Source: Massariosphaeria phaeospora (lineage: Eukaryota > Ascomycota > Dothideomycetes > Pleosporales). Taken from it: 64,000 bases of DNA. The translations under genes were made by a program, and so were the position numbers. The notes below the pieces were generated by a model, which made no database searches, had not been told where the DNA came from, and was given only the letters and a program-made list of their open reading frames with translations. Shown piece by piece: positions 12,391-24,617 of this stretch. How positions within the stretch are numbered: the first letter of the stretch is position 1; the number at the start of each line of letters is the position of its first letter. The stretch is from NCBI GenBank assembly GCA_011032825.1, contig JAADJZ010000015.1, positions 1,054,001-1,118,000 of the forward strand. Direction: 5' to 3'.

Positions 12391-13102
12391 GGTGATCGAG
12401 ACGTGAAATAGCCAAGTCGTCTGAGCTAGCAGGCTGTATGCCAAACCACCACGTAGAGACGCGCAGACCACAGCGGAAACCAGTCAAAGTGTGCGACGGC
12501 TCATGGTTTGATTGTTGCAGCTTGTACTCGGGAAACAATCGCGCTCGCTACCCGCGTCGAGCTAGGCCAAAAGCAGACGTCTGCGCTCCGAAGCTCATCA
12601 TCTGCTGGCTCCCTTCTACACTCATTTTCATCCCTCATCACGCCGTTCTCACCCGTGTGTTTGAAGGATATATCCACCTCAAAAGTCCTCTTAAGTTCCA
12701 TTTCAAGCACATGACACCGCCGCCGACACACGCTATGACTCCCCGATTGCTTTCCGGCTCCGGAGACAACAGTCCTGTCGTCGCATTTGAAATCGGACGG
12801 CATTCACGGTTAGAGGCTATTTACGTTCTATCGTCCAAGGTAAAACCAATTATAAGATTATACTAATACTGATGAGTAGCTACGAGGAAGAGAACGCGAA
12901 AAAGCTTGTCAAATACCACCCAGTGCGGCAGGACCATGGGTATCTCCCTTTTGAAACCTTGCGACTATCTCTACGCAGAAAAAGGAGAGATTGTCAGCGA
13001 CGCCCTCACTCTTCTGTACATGTAACACAGTGCTATCTTCCGCAAAAGGTACGGCTATTCAAAGATCGGTCCCTCCCAGACGAACCCAACAGACGTGCAG
13101 AA
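12391..13102. other. Intergenic region between psf1 and the HMG-box gene
   Basis: Both flanking genes read leftwards, so this holds the psf1 promoter and the 3' end of the HMG-box gene. Short frames of up to 142 codons on either strand show no family features. Confidence 0.5.
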
Positions 13103-14789
13103 CTATTGGTCACCCATCCATTTTTCAAACTCCGACTCTTGCTCAAGCGGCGCCATGTTCGGATCTTGATGCCATGAATCCGGATGGAAATCGTCGTATG
13201 AAGAGCCAGTCCCAAGAAGGCTATGGACGCTATCCTGGTCAAGTTCTCGCTCAATCATGCCCATGTGCCCGTTTTGGAATTCTGGGTGCTGTGAGAGTAC
13301 ACCGCCGACATCATGGTGCTGGCCTACGTCGAACGCTAAGAGCATAGGATCTACTTGGGGCTCATCCATAGGCGTTCCGGCGTGCGAATGCAATTGCTGC
13401 ATAAAGTCGGATACATTCCCTCCTGGTAAACCCAGCAGCGCGTGGCCAGGCGAGAATTGCACTGAAGAGCTTGGAGTGTCGACTCTTCTCAATCTCATGT
13501 CGTCTATAACGGAAGGCCCCATACTCATACTGGGATAATTGGCGGTCTGGAAATACTGGTTGTATAGATCACCCTGTGGCATATGCATCGGCATAGGCCT
13601 CCCGTCGTTGGGCATCTCCCAGGATGACTTGGTCATACCATTGCCATCCGCACCGAAAGATCGATCATAGAAGTCCGTGTTCACACCGTGCACCGGATAA
13701 CTAAAACTCCTATCCGGTCGTTTGGATTGTCTGACTTTGGATCTGCCATGTCCTGGAGCCCATTCGGCGTCTTCAAGATCACTCGGCTCCTCGTCCGAAT
13801 ATTCGCTTTTCCGCTTCCGCGCTGGAGCTGCCGTCTTACTTGGCGAGAACTTGTATGTCGGATGGGCGTTCTGATGATTGATCCTCTCAATTTTCGCGAA
13901 GTCGTTGTACATGTCACGAACTTCGGGGGGCTCCAAGGGCCAGCTTTCTCCAGAAACCGATGATACAACTTGGTGATTGTTCTGTGTACACCAGTGTTTA
14001 GTCCTCTCCGCATACGCCGATCGATAGAGCATGAATGAGTTCATTGGCCGAGTAACATAGCCGTTCCGTTTCTCGACTTCTTTGCGCCTCGTTTCCACCG
14101 GCCGCTCCACCCATGCCTTCATGTCGCGGACTGGTATAGTACTAAGGCCTTCTGTCAATATACTCAAAGGCGCTGTTAACTTTGGCGTCTTTGGCTTTTC
14201 GCTTTTCGCCGCTTTCGCTTTCTTCGGTCTTGGGGTCGCCTTTGGTCTTGGTTTCTCCTCCCCGCGGGGTGAACTGGATGGCGCGAGCGTTCGACCACTC
14301 CGTGTTCGACGAATAATTTCTTCATTCTCGGTTGGCGACCTTGGAGTTGGCGGTGATCCTGAGAACATTCCTTGGCTCTGCTTTTTCATGTCAGCAGGTT
14401 ATCCGAACCATCAGTTGGGGTGGGACTAACAGGCAGACCATCGTATGGCCCCTCTGGGTAGTAGGACGGAGCCTGTCCATAGCCGTCCTGGAATTCAGTC
14501 AGCACATAGTCCCTCGCATCGTATGGGATGTTCTCACATATCGGAGACCTAGGCCAAATCCGATGCCAGAATGTCCGTCCATGTGCCCAGGCTGCTGCTG
14601 GATCATTTCATGCACAACCGGCCCAGGAGAGCCATACCGAGAATCAGCAGGATGGGATCCATCGAAGGAGTAGCTGCCCTCGGCGTTGTATTGCGCAATC
14701 TGGTGGAGGCCAGACTGTAGTTCGTTGCTGACATTAGGTGGGGTAGGGGGATGTTGATGGGTAAGGGTTTCAGTCTTCATCATGAACAT
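13103..14789 (-). CDS. HMG-box transcription factor, 527 aa
   Basis: Three exons: 14789-14538, 14487-14431 (57 nt) and 14377-13103, all phase 0, 527 residues. The HMG box spans roughly residues 210-280: YVTRPMNSFMLYRSAYAERT, then WCTQNNHQVVSSVSGESW and EVRDMYNDFAKIERINHQNA ending HPTYKFSPSK. The R-P-M-N-x-F-M-L-Y-R start and S-G-E-S-W / H-P-x-Y-K-F signatures place it in the sequence-specific SOX/MATA-type group that bends DNA through the minor groove. A basic Pro/Lys-rich segment precedes the box (KATPRPKKAKAAK, a likely nuclear signal). The Met/Gly/Asp-rich C-terminus is probably an activation region. Such proteins regulate mating, development or mitochondrial inheritance in ascomycetes. 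The usual mating-type neighbours (APN2, SLA2) are not in the window, so this is probably not the MAT locus gene. Upstream lie 4 kb without a gene. Confidence 0.9.
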
Positions 14790-17700
14790 TCGCCTTCAGA
14801 ACACAGGGTACGCCCAACTGTGTCGTTATGGTTGGTTACTGCGGCGAAAATCCGATCTGGGCAACGAATATGATCTCTGTGCGAACGAGATAGCTAAATT
14901 GCCCAAGGTCTTGTCGGCGATCCGGGCAAAGGCGAATTAACGTTTAGCACAGGTAAAAGGCCCACAGAAATTGCTGCAACGAAGCGAAGAACGGCTTTCT
15001 CTCGTGCTTCTAGAAACCTATTTGATCTGGTGGTTCCGTTGCAGGTGTGGCCCTGAAGTTTTGTGTCAGCATTTGAACATAGTGCGATGCTGCATGTACG
15101 CGTTTGCCTCCGCCGCAATTACGCATACAGTTCTCCAAAAGTTGGGCTACGAACCTGTTGCAGATACCCGCTTCTCACCGGCAAGCTCGTTGGATCCGGA
15201 ACAATCAATTCGGGCGGTAAGGCGACACAGGCGGTTAACTCAGACAGTACGTGGAGTGTCTGAGATTCGGTGGTCTCGCGCGTTCTTTGTCAAGACGAAT
15301 CTCTCGGGCTGTCGCGAGGAGGCAAATCGAGTGGCAGCAATTCTTTGTCTGTAGAGGTGAGTCCCCAACAGGTATTTGTAGCGACTGCTGGCCTCGAGGT
15401 TGACTGCTCACGTAGACTCCAGTTCATCTGGTCGCTGAAGACGGACAAAGAAGACCGGATCCGTGAAGGCCTCAGAAGCTTGCTACATAAGGAATCCAGC
15501 GCTGCTTTGGGCTGTAGTCCGGGCCAAGGAATAAGAGCGGATGGATTTCAATCTGCTGAATATCCCATCGTTCACCTGTCCGAGAGCACCAGAGGTCCGC
15601 TACTGTGGTTGAAAACGGCCACTGCACGGGCCTGCCAGGGAGTTACGGGACATGAGCGCCACGATCGCCGTCACAACCATACCCGATATAGTTCTGACGC
15701 AACGGTCTGCAACGAGGACTATGCTCAGCTGTGGCTGTTTGCCGATCTCATCACTGACCTGCAGTAGTCATGTGGACTGGATCCTCATCGTGGTAAGTAA
15801 CAGGTCTCCTCGTACTATCTCTGGCTCCTGTGGGCCCCGTTAGGACGTGCGGTTGCACCAAATTAGCTGGGTGCATTCCTCGCGTCAACGCCATCCCGCA
15901 CGAGGAACTAGCACACCCACTGTCTCAGTCTCATGCCTTTGCAGCCAGTTGAACGCGGCGAGTCTCGCTCCATGGACAGCGGTAGCAGCTAACTTGGCCC
16001 GAGCCCAAGCACTTACAGCGGGTAGCTGCATTACGCTTAGGCCTGTACCGTGGAGCATGGCAGGGCTGCGGTAAGGTAATCTTTCGATTTGAACGTGCTA
16101 AATAGAAGTAGATATTGCTGCGCACTGAGGGTCCCCATACAATAATCGGCACACGAACCATGTGTCATGACACTCGGATACGTCAGGGCTCCCGGCTTGC
16201 CGTCCGGGCATGCGATGCAAGCAGTCACCGTACCCGGGCTACCGGGCACCTGGCTGCCCTTCTCAATCGGTTCCCGAAATTGTCAGCACGTCACTGTTTC
16301 CGATCTTCGCTAGCTATACAACGAGGTGTTAGAAGAGAAGCCGACGTCCTGACCATCGCGTGGTTGTCTTTCGGCCTATTCAGTGTCCGCCACGGTAGAC
16401 TTACAGTCCGTGACTTGGAGCGCTCCGCGGTCGTTATCGCTACAGCGTGCTCTGTTGCATGCAGCCAAAGTTCGATTACTTCCGGCCGATCATTCCAGGG
16501 CGTTGAGGAACCAGAGCCTCCCTGTCCCGGGAGTCCTTAGGAATGCACGCTAACACCGAATTCGGACGACAGCCAAACACTGTCCGGACATGGTGTCACC
16601 AGGTCGCAACCAAGCGCATAATGGACCGCAATGATTGGGTTCGATTTATGAGTGGAGAATGGACACCGGTACAATGTGAAATGGCAGGTGAATCAGGGGG
16701 TTATTCGGTTTGTGGGGGTCGCAAAAGACGCAACTGCAAACCAGATTACACCAATCAGGCACAAACATTTCATAAGAAACATTGTGCACTCTCAAGCAGC
16801 ATGAGTCCTCTCACACAAGCTACAGTTTCAGCAGCTACCATGTGAGTGTTGCCTGCGTGGGTCGGTGCACAAACGTTGAGTGCGATGTTGAGTGTACCCA
16901 GGTACAATTGCGAGCGACACTGCCACGCCACTGTCACCGCACCTCTCCATCGCACCAGTCCATCTGTCGCCCAGTGTAGCAACAACTCCGTCCATCTAGA
17001 CTTTTCGATCCCACCTCGTGCCCCTCGACCACGCATATACCAATCTTCCAATACCACGATACCTCTACAATCGACTTCTGCGAATACCCCAGCTTCATGA
17101 CTCTCGGCCGCATCACTAGTATTACATGCGGACCATCCGTCTCCTTTCCCCGTCCGATCCACCACAGGCTATCCAATCAAGTGGCTTCTAATTCGACTCC
17201 GCGGACACTAAACGTATATCTACGCAGACGGCAACTCGTACCTAGCGTACCGCACTTCAGAAACAACTCAACCATGGATCTCAGTAAAGCGTCAGATCCA
17301 GAACTTGGCTCTTGCCCTCCTCTCTCATCACCATGCAGATTCCATAGCGCGCCCCCAACTTCGTCGAGCCTTCTATCTTCCACCAACCCAGCCGTACGTT
17401 TACCCAGGCCAAGAGACGTGCACAAGCATTACTCTCTATCAACTCCTCCTCGCATCTAAACTACACTCCCACAACGCTCGATCTGTGCAAGAGAAGATCC
17501 GGTACACTATACACGGCGCGTTGCCCTTAGCCCAACGGTCGCAGTCACTTTAAGCAGTTGCGCCGCAAGGGCTACCTAGTGTTTTACGCCAGGCTGCTGT
17601 TCGATCTCCATACGGCGGGGTTTAGCTCGCGCGTAGAATGCACGCGTGGGCTCATCTTGGCGATCTGGACAGTGGATACTAGGGGTTGCGGCTGATGCTA

Positions 17701-18857
17701 ACGATATCGAGAATATGCTGTGATGAGGGGTGCTCCGAAGATGTTCGTCCGTGGACTGTAGGTGGTTGAGTGTAGGGATGGATGGTTTGGTTTAAAAATG
17801 GGACTGTACTTGTGGTGGAAAGGAGAATCTAGGGCCAGCTCGAGGGAGGCACCGCCCTGGCAGAATTCATTGCCGATAAAGAAGACTTCAGGCGATCCTC
17901 TTGACAGCCTAGGAGTTTCTAGGAACTAGTAGATAGTCTACCTCTATCTTTACAAAACCTGTCTGTATCTAGTATACTAGACATTGTGTATACAGGGGTT
18001 GTGTAGAGTAGAGGTAAGAGGGTAGGCTTGAGTGCGCATCGGAAACGAATTACGCCAGGGCGGTGGAGGCTCTATGTAAGCATGGCGCGCGGATGCCGGT
18101 ATTCCGCTCGACTAAGGTTCGTCGCCATTATCGAGTCTTGTTGAGCTCACATACACACCATGACAACCTCCATACTCCAGGTTACCGGACTTGAGGTCTG
18201 TTCGATGAGTACTTCCGCCGTCCGAATTGATTCCTCCTGATTGATCTGTTAACACTGTAATGAAGAAGCTCGCATACTCTACTCTAGGTTCGGCGTACTT
18301 CTGTGATCCTCTGATAGTGTACGAGATTCCGGCATGTAAGGATGTGGGAAGGCGAGATCTTTGTGGTGGGGTACTGCATTTCAGCGAGGGGTTTACGGAG
18401 TCTGATTGATGTTTCGCCGTCTATTGTATACACCAAGCTGTCTTATGGTCATAATGATAATTCCAAGGTTTGATGCTCTGCTCCGTTTACGCACATATGC
18501 TACTCTTTCTAATTTGCTCTTTCTTGTCATGGGTGTGCAGGCATACCATATAAGATTTTCTGCGGTTTTTAGTCTGCTTCGACAAAGACATCCTGCAATG
18601 AAGACGTTGGGAATGCTGAGCAGATGTCCGAGGATCCACAGCCTTGTTGATCGCTGCAAGCTACTGACTGGCGGCGACAGCACGTCATTCGCGCTAACAG
18701 ATTCCGACATTCATAGGGATTGCGAAGTCGGTGTCCCCTTTTCTTTTTGATTGATACGACATATTCTAACCATCCTTTGCTTTCTCGACACTCCTTCAAC
18801 CCTAGCCATTTTCACCGTCAATTAGACATCCTTCGATCACCAATTCGTGTTTTCAAC
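14790..18857. other. 4 kb gene-free stretch between two divergent genes
   Basis: Separates the start of the HMG-box gene (-) from the start of APS kinase (+). Frames of up to about 165 codons occur, but none has family motifs or a convincing splice pattern. The only recognised element is the family-II miniature transposon at 17851-18064. The leftward part could be a long promoter or leader of the HMG-box regulator. Confidence 0.5.
17845..18070. mobile_element. Miniature inverted-repeat element, family II copy A, with target duplication
   Basis: The element is 17851-18064 (214 bp). It starts ACCGCCCTGGCAGAATTCAT and ends with the reverse complement of ACCGCCCTGGCGTAATTCGT, about 27 bp of imperfect terminal inverted repeat. 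A perfect 6-bp direct repeat GGAGGC flanks it (17845-17850 and 18065-18070). It has no coding capacity. Compared with copies B (38698) and C (52085) it lies in the opposite orientation and shares internal blocks such as AAACTCCTAGGCTGTC and TTTGTAAAGATAGA (on the minus strand). The repeats, target duplication and homologous copies support a non-autonomous DNA transposon; the superfamily is not established. Confidence 0.85.
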
Positions 18858-19668
18858 ATGGCAACGTATACCCCACCATGCCCCGCTATAGCCATCACCG
18901 CACTCACAATCACTCTTCAGCAACATCACCTGGCACCCATCGCTCTCCCGTAGCGAGCGCAACACAAATCGCAAGCAGCGTGGCTTTACAATCTGGTTCA
19001 CAGGCCTGTCCGCGTCGGGAAAATCCACCATCGCAACCGCCCTCGAACAGCACCTCCTCCACCTCGGACTTGCCGCCTACCGCCTCGACGGCGACAACGT
19101 GCGCTTCGGCCTTAACAAAGACCTGGGCTTCAGCGAGAAAGACCGCAATGAGAACATCCGCCGGATAGCTGAGGTAACTATATCCCACTCATCACGACTT
19201 CCCCCCGCAGGAGCACGCGATGCGCCCAGCCCTCAAAGACGTATCAGACGTTGGCAGCCACAAAAGCAAACAAAGCTGATCCGGCATTTGCCAACTCTCT
19301 AGGTCGCCAAACTCTTCGCTGACAGCTCCACCATTGCCATCACCTCCTTCATCTCGCCGTACCGCGCCGACCGCCAAGTCGCTCGTGAGCTGCACGCAGC
19401 ACCCAGCTCTGCACACCCCGAAGACGAGCCCCTCACATTCATCGAAGTTTTCGTCGACATCCCACTCGAGGTTGCTGAGGCGCGCGATCCGAAGGGTCTG
19501 TACAAGAAAGCGCGGGAGGGTAAGATTCCGGAGTTCACCGGCATCAGTGCGCCGTACGAGGAGCCGGAGAACGCGGAAATCAAGATCAAGAGTGATCAGA
19601 AGAGTGTGGAAGAGGCGGTGAGGGAGATCGTGGAGTACTTGGATGGTAAGGGGCTGTTGAAGTTGTGA
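18858..19668 (+). CDS. Adenylylsulfate (APS) kinase, 208 aa
   Basis: Three exons: 18858-18865 (8 nt, ATGGCAAC), 18921-19173 and 19303-19668, giving 208 residues. The spliced start [20 protein letters not shown] is the fungal APS kinase N-terminus. The P-loop is GLSASGKST, followed by the nucleotide/APS-binding [20 protein letters not shown] and [13 protein letters not shown]. Then come [10 protein letters not shown], the lid segment [19 protein letters not shown], and ISAPYEEP. It phosphorylates APS to PAPS with ATP in assimilatory sulfate reduction (MET14 role in yeast). The 55-nt first intron sits after codon position two of the third codon; without it no ATG is in frame with the P-loop. 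Intron 2 (129 nt) separates IRRIAE from VAKLF. Length and motifs are complete, so it should be active. Confidence 0.95.
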
Positions 19669-22460
19669 AGTGAAGATAGGAAGGGTTCGGGGTATTAGGG
19701 ATCTACACTAGACGGGGAATGAAGGAAATGGCGGATAGCATCACGGCTGGCCTGGTTGGGGTAATCTCTTGGAATGGATTTAACGAACGATAGCATGAGT
19801 TGGTTATTGACAACAATCACTACATCGAGTCTACCGATCACCATTTCAACACTATGCGCATCATCATCACTTCTGCTAATAAACTTTAGCTATTCCCCTC
19901 TTCTCTTCATGAGGTGGCGATTTCGGATATTTTCAAAAGCCCCCACGATCCAGGCCAAGTTGTCATCCAGCATTCCTTCAATACACCATTCTCGTCGAAC
20001 TTAACACAAGTTTTTATTTGGATCGCGGAGGCCATCAGACGCTGTCGATCCATGTTTTCGTAGTTACAGAAAAGTCTCTTGGGTAATTCTTATGTTGGTG
20101 TCTGGGCTGGTTCCCGCATGAGAGGAGTACTGATGAATTTAGAACGAACGGATCTGTATTCCGATAGATAAAGGAGGAATAGGTAGATTTTTAGGGTAAA
20201 GGTGTGATATAGTATATTCGTCGTCTTCTTCTCAGGCGAGCATATGGACTCCGCTGATGCGGTTCTAGTTCCAGAGACCGGACCGTCCAACTTTCATTAT
20301 ATATTTTAGTGTAAATTTTTACACATGTCCGTCATGTGGTTCTTCTTGCAAACCGAAATGTATCCCACATATCTGTGTACACACGATTTCAAGAGCTTAG
20401 CGCCCACATCATCGAAATCGGCCAGGAGTCGAAAGTATACCATTTCTAGCGGGTTTCAAATACTATTGTTGTCTTCTGAGTGAGCACAGGGCTATCATAG
20501 CAGTCAAGGGTCGTTTTTTGTTAGTTCCAAACATACCCGCAGTAGTTCGATTTTTTTGCAGGCCAGCTTTCACATGAAATCTACATAGTTTCGATTTACT
20601 GCCGAATAGGACTCATGGGCATATCCAATGTACTTTTCAATAGCGAAGAGGAGACATAGCGCGAAAGTCTCTTCCCAAGCCTGCTCGTTCTAACTCAATA
20701 CTTTTATTTCGTTCTAAGCGCGGCAGCGCATACCTTTAGCCAATAATCGTGTGTTTTAGCAACGGCTTCATTGTTGGCTATAGTTGTAGTTTGTAGACTT
20801 GTCCCCACATAAGACTAAACGTACGGTGGTTTTGAAGGAAAAGGCACTCATAAAATGCTGCAGGATCTTCTCTTACACAGAAAAGACATGTCATGAGGAT
20901 CTTCTGTTAAGAGTAGCATCGAAACGTAGTAGGCCGCGTTCAATAGTCTTTCGCAGTTCTCCTCGCCAGCGAGCACATTCATCATATGTCTGGTATCTTT
21001 TGCGCTTATTCTTCCTAGTTGTATAGTGTTTTGAGCTAATGCTTATAGCCTAGAACGCAACATCAAAATGGTCTAAATACGTGTTTATCCGCGCAAGTCG
21101 CCATTGAGCTAGAGTAGGAGTATCTTCAAATTTTGAGTGGAAGTTGTTGTCTTGTCTGCCGTAGACGGAAGGCTGCTGCATCCAGGACCGCATGTAATTT
21201 GATGCATCGAGATATTTAGATGCGCTCCTACGCCGGACGTCCACATAATTGTACCTCAGTCTTGTCTCTAGCCCGAACAAGCTCTCATAAGAGATAACCC
21301 GCAATCTTTTTCTACTGAAGCTGAACAGCTCCGACACCACACATGCCAAACGTCCCATACATCTTCGTCAATTCTCTTTTAAACCCGCAAATTCTCATGT
21401 GCAAATGACTGTAACATTTCAGCACGTCAAGTTTCAACCCCATGGTATATAGCAATACCAGAATCCGAGAAGAAAGCTCCAGTACCCACATAGATCTGTC
21501 AAGTATAAAGTTCTAGACAGGGACAATTCTTCACGAATAACGTAGCTTCATTATTCGATGAAGCGAAAAAGAGAAGGAGGGCGTAGAGAATACCCAGGAA
21601 AAGTCTCCATCCCCACATGCCATTGCGTAAATTTTAAGTCGAATAATCCTCCAGCCTGATTCCAGCATATGAAAGTTTGGGTAGACTTTTGCGGAACATA
21701 AGACTTCTCATGTACGAGCTTTTCCATACTTAGTTGAGTAGGGAGAATAGTGCAGCAAGCCACGATATAACTTTGTGGAGACATTCCCGACACCGCGCAT
21801 GTGACATGTTTAGATAGTATTTTGAACGTACTGTCGAACAGCCGGTTCCGCCATGCCATGTTCTGGGCGTTTTAACGATTTTAGATCCAGAACAGTTTCC
21901 ATATTGGGGTTTTTATGCCTGTTTAGTTGAGGTGAGCGAGCCCAGAGTGTAGATTCGAGCAACTGGGGAAGACGGTCCACGTAGAAACGTCTGCACACAA
22001 CTCTTTTTTGCGCGAGTTGTAGAAAATGCAAACTTCCGGGCCGAACCCCACATGTAGAAAGTTTATCGACGTTCGAGAACGAAAAAGTTCCCATAACGGG
22101 TCTCGTAGGCAAATTTCATTAGCATAGGGAGACGTGATGTAGAAGGCGGGCCAGATAGGTAGAGGTGAAGAGAGGTCTTATATGCCTCAGCGATCATTCG
22201 AAGATGTTCAACGGCTTTTGAAACATTGGAGTTGGTTCTCGCATGCAGCTGGGTGACTAACGTTTTGAAGCGAGGACGTGGTCATACGTCTATTGCTTTC
22301 CTGTTTTTAGAGGTGTTGTGAAGATGATGTGAGTGACAATTCGGAGAGGAGAACATGGACAAGCGAAAGCAGAGCTTATGTACCAGGCGTCAGGAGCTAT
22401 ACTACCGTATACCCGAACTGAACTAGATTCCGACCAACCCACCAACCCACCAACCAACCA
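19669..22460. other. 2.8 kb AT-richer stretch without a gene
   Basis: Many stop codons and T-runs in all frames; no open frame above about 100 codons and no protein family. It could be decayed repeat DNA, but I found no matching copy in the window. A CCAA-rich simple repeat lies at about 22435-22460, just left of a miniature transposon. Confidence 0.5.
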
Positions 22461-22636
22461 CACCTCCTCTTACGGAAACGTGGTCTCCGGAACTACCATA
22501 AGATAGAATGTGACCCTTAACTAGAATACCGAATTGTAGCTTTGTAGAGCTGTACTGTTGCGTTAACATGATTGTTCTGGAGGCGTGCGGATCTATCTCC
22601 TTGGTTCCGGAGATACCGTTTCCGTAAGAGCACCTC
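22461..22636. mobile_element. Miniature inverted-repeat element, family I copy 1, with target duplication
   Basis: The element is 22467-22630 (164 bp). The left end CTCTTACGGAAACGTGGTCT and the reverse complement of the right end, CTCTTACGGAAACGGTATCT, form terminal inverted repeats of about 26 bp that continue CCGGAAC. Perfect 6-bp direct repeats CACCTC flank it (22461-22466 and 22631-22636). Internal blocks AATTGTAGCTTT and TGCGTTA recur, inverted, in copy 2 at 40180. There is no coding capacity. It lies 3 bp beyond the stop codon of the adjacent Zn2Cys6 gene and so forms its proximal 3' untranslated region. Confidence 0.88.
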
Positions 22637-22639
22637 TCC

Positions 22640-24340
22640 TCACAAAACCCCTTCATACCGCCTCCTCCGTCCGAAAACCTTCGGCAGATAGTACTTACCA
22701 AACCACTTATTCCGCCCGATTGCATACCCCCTCGTAACTGGCCAACTATCCAGCATCTCACGCATCCATGCCCGATATGCGTCCTCGCGCTCAAGCACCG
22801 GCCACGCAATGCCCAGCGGGAACAAGAAGAATAGGCTCGACTGCTTGTTTTGCTCTGGCGCAGTGATCTGGAACTCGAAGGCGCGGCAGATCTCGATGGC
22901 TGGGTCGCGCAAGGAATGCGTGTCGTGCGGAAGGCGGAGCGCGCCGCTGGAGATGGGGTTAGGGAAGTTGGTGAAGGCAGCGGCGAGGGTGGCGATGGCA
23001 GATATGGTGGAGGAAGCAGTGGTGGGTGAGAGCCGCAGGAGTAAGCCGATGAGCCACATTTGAATGGCGTTGTAGAGGAGGATTTCCGCGGCTTGGGAGT
23101 GTGTGCGAAAAAGGAGACGGCGGGCTATGACGCGGCGGTTTGGAGGCGAAGTGGTGGGACTTGAGGTCTCGTAGGCTGCAGTTGGGTTGGCGATCTCCCA
23201 GGTGAAGCGCCAGATGTAGAGGGTGGAGAGACTAGACTCCACGCGCTGGAGCAGAGCAGTGTGAGCTGGGGTGTCGGCGTGTTGCTGCAGCTTGGTATCG
23301 TCGGCGAGAAACCCCGGAACGTGAACTAGAATATCGTCGTGTTGCTGCAGCTTGGTATCGTCGGCGAGGAACCCCGGAACGTCAACTAGAATGTCGGCGA
23401 GTATGTTCTGCTCGCTTTTGCACCATGGGTCTAGTTCCCAGGGGATAGTCTTCCAGTCTTGATGTGCGAGGAAGAGAGGCTGCCGGGCGATGAGGAAGGA
23501 AGTCGTCAGTGTCGCTCGTGCCGATTCAAAGGCACTCCGCACGGGTTCCCGCTGGAAGCTACGAGGTCCCGCCATGTGCAGAACCATCATAAGCCCTTTG
23601 ACGTGCGCAATTGCAGCGCTTTGGTCTTCCTCGTACGACTACGAGTACAGAGGTTAGGCACCAAAACAAACTGAAGCTCTATTTGTGGCCAATGTCACTT
23701 ACCGCATGCATCAGCAAAATCAGAATCGGTATAATCAGACTTTCGAACCCAGGCTTCCTCGGGTCCGCAAGCGCAGGCCTCAGTCTGCCTAACACGTTCC
23801 CATACTGCATACTCCCTGTCAATTGAATATCTTCCTGATGATGAGAGACCCCAAAAAAGCTACTGGAAAGCGCAGTCACTGCCTGGGAGCTCAACGAATC
23901 CAGCGACTTCTGAGCAGCGGGCTCCAACCAGCCGGTACCATATGTCCTCCAAACGAAATTCTGCAGCATATACGACAGACAGACATCGGATTGGAATGCG
24001 ATGAGGCTAAGCCCGGTTGGAACAGTGGCAGTGCGTATTCGGGGCACGACTCGCACTGGCGTGTTGTTGATGTATGTCGTTTTGGATGATGACTGGTCTG
24101 GCTCTTTGGGGAGAGGTGCCGTGGAGGTATTAACGAACTGCAGATCGGTTTTGTAACCGCCACAGGCGTAACCGCTCTTGTCACATTTCCTGCACCTCGG
24201 CTTGCCCTCATCTTGAGGAGACCAGTCAGCGCCACTATCCTAATGACCGCCAGGCTATGAGCCCTGTGATACATACCGCACTTGATCCTCCGTTTCTTAC
24301 AAGTAACGCAGCCCTTTGACTTCCCGGCGACACCGACCAT
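22640..24340 (-). CDS. Zn2Cys6 fungal-type transcription factor, 523 aa
   Basis: Three exons: 24340-24277, 24211-23703 and 23638-22640, in phase, 523 residues. The start MVGVAGKSKGC is typical for this class; an in-frame ATG at 24367 would add nine residues. Splicing of a 65-nt intron rebuilds the binuclear zinc cluster C-V-T-C-x6-C-x6-C-x2-C-x6-C (residues ~11-38: KKRRIKC, DEGKPRC, RKCDKSGYAC). The remainder is the loosely conserved fungal regulatory region (LLMHA, MAGPRSFQREPVRSAFES, LSTLYIWRF, FFLFPLGIAWPVLERE). It should bind CGG-type sites in the nucleus; the target is unknown and no metabolic cluster adjoins it. A 60-bp tandem duplication lies in exon 3 and a miniature transposon begins 3 bp after the stop. 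Confidence 0.92.
23276..23395 (-). repeat. 60-bp in-frame tandem duplication inside the Zn2Cys6 gene
   Basis: Two adjacent 60-base units (about 93 % identical by eye) encode DDILVHVPGFLADDTKLQQH next to the near-identical ADILVDVPGFLADDTKLQQH. Reading frame is kept, adding 20 residues to the regulatory region. The few mismatches imply a recent duplication. Confidence 0.85.
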
Positions 24341-24617
24341 GCCTGCGTGGTTATGCACCTCGACCAATGTTTCTAAATGGGGGATAGTGTCTGATGTGTG
24401 AAATCAGAGGCCAAGAGATGGTGGGGAAGAATCCATCACGTGTGGCAAGCATTGCCCGCAGGTGCATATGCCCTTGCAGCTGCATATGAGCCCTGTCAAG
24501 CTAAGCGATTTGTACTTCAGCGATTAGACCTACAGGAAACAAGAGATGCGCGAGACTACTTACTGAATTCCAGAACCTTGACAAGAGCTACCTGCCGCCG
24601 AGGTATAACCCTACACG

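Noticed and set aside
13103..14789. Mating-type HMG gene (MAT1-2-1)
   Set aside because: Box sequence fits the wider SOX/MATA group, and APN2 and SLA2 neighbours are absent; the protein is also long for MAT1-2-1.
15270..15767. 165-codon plus-strand frame in the 4-kb gap
   Set aside because: No family features, mixed composition, no promoter or splice signals seen.
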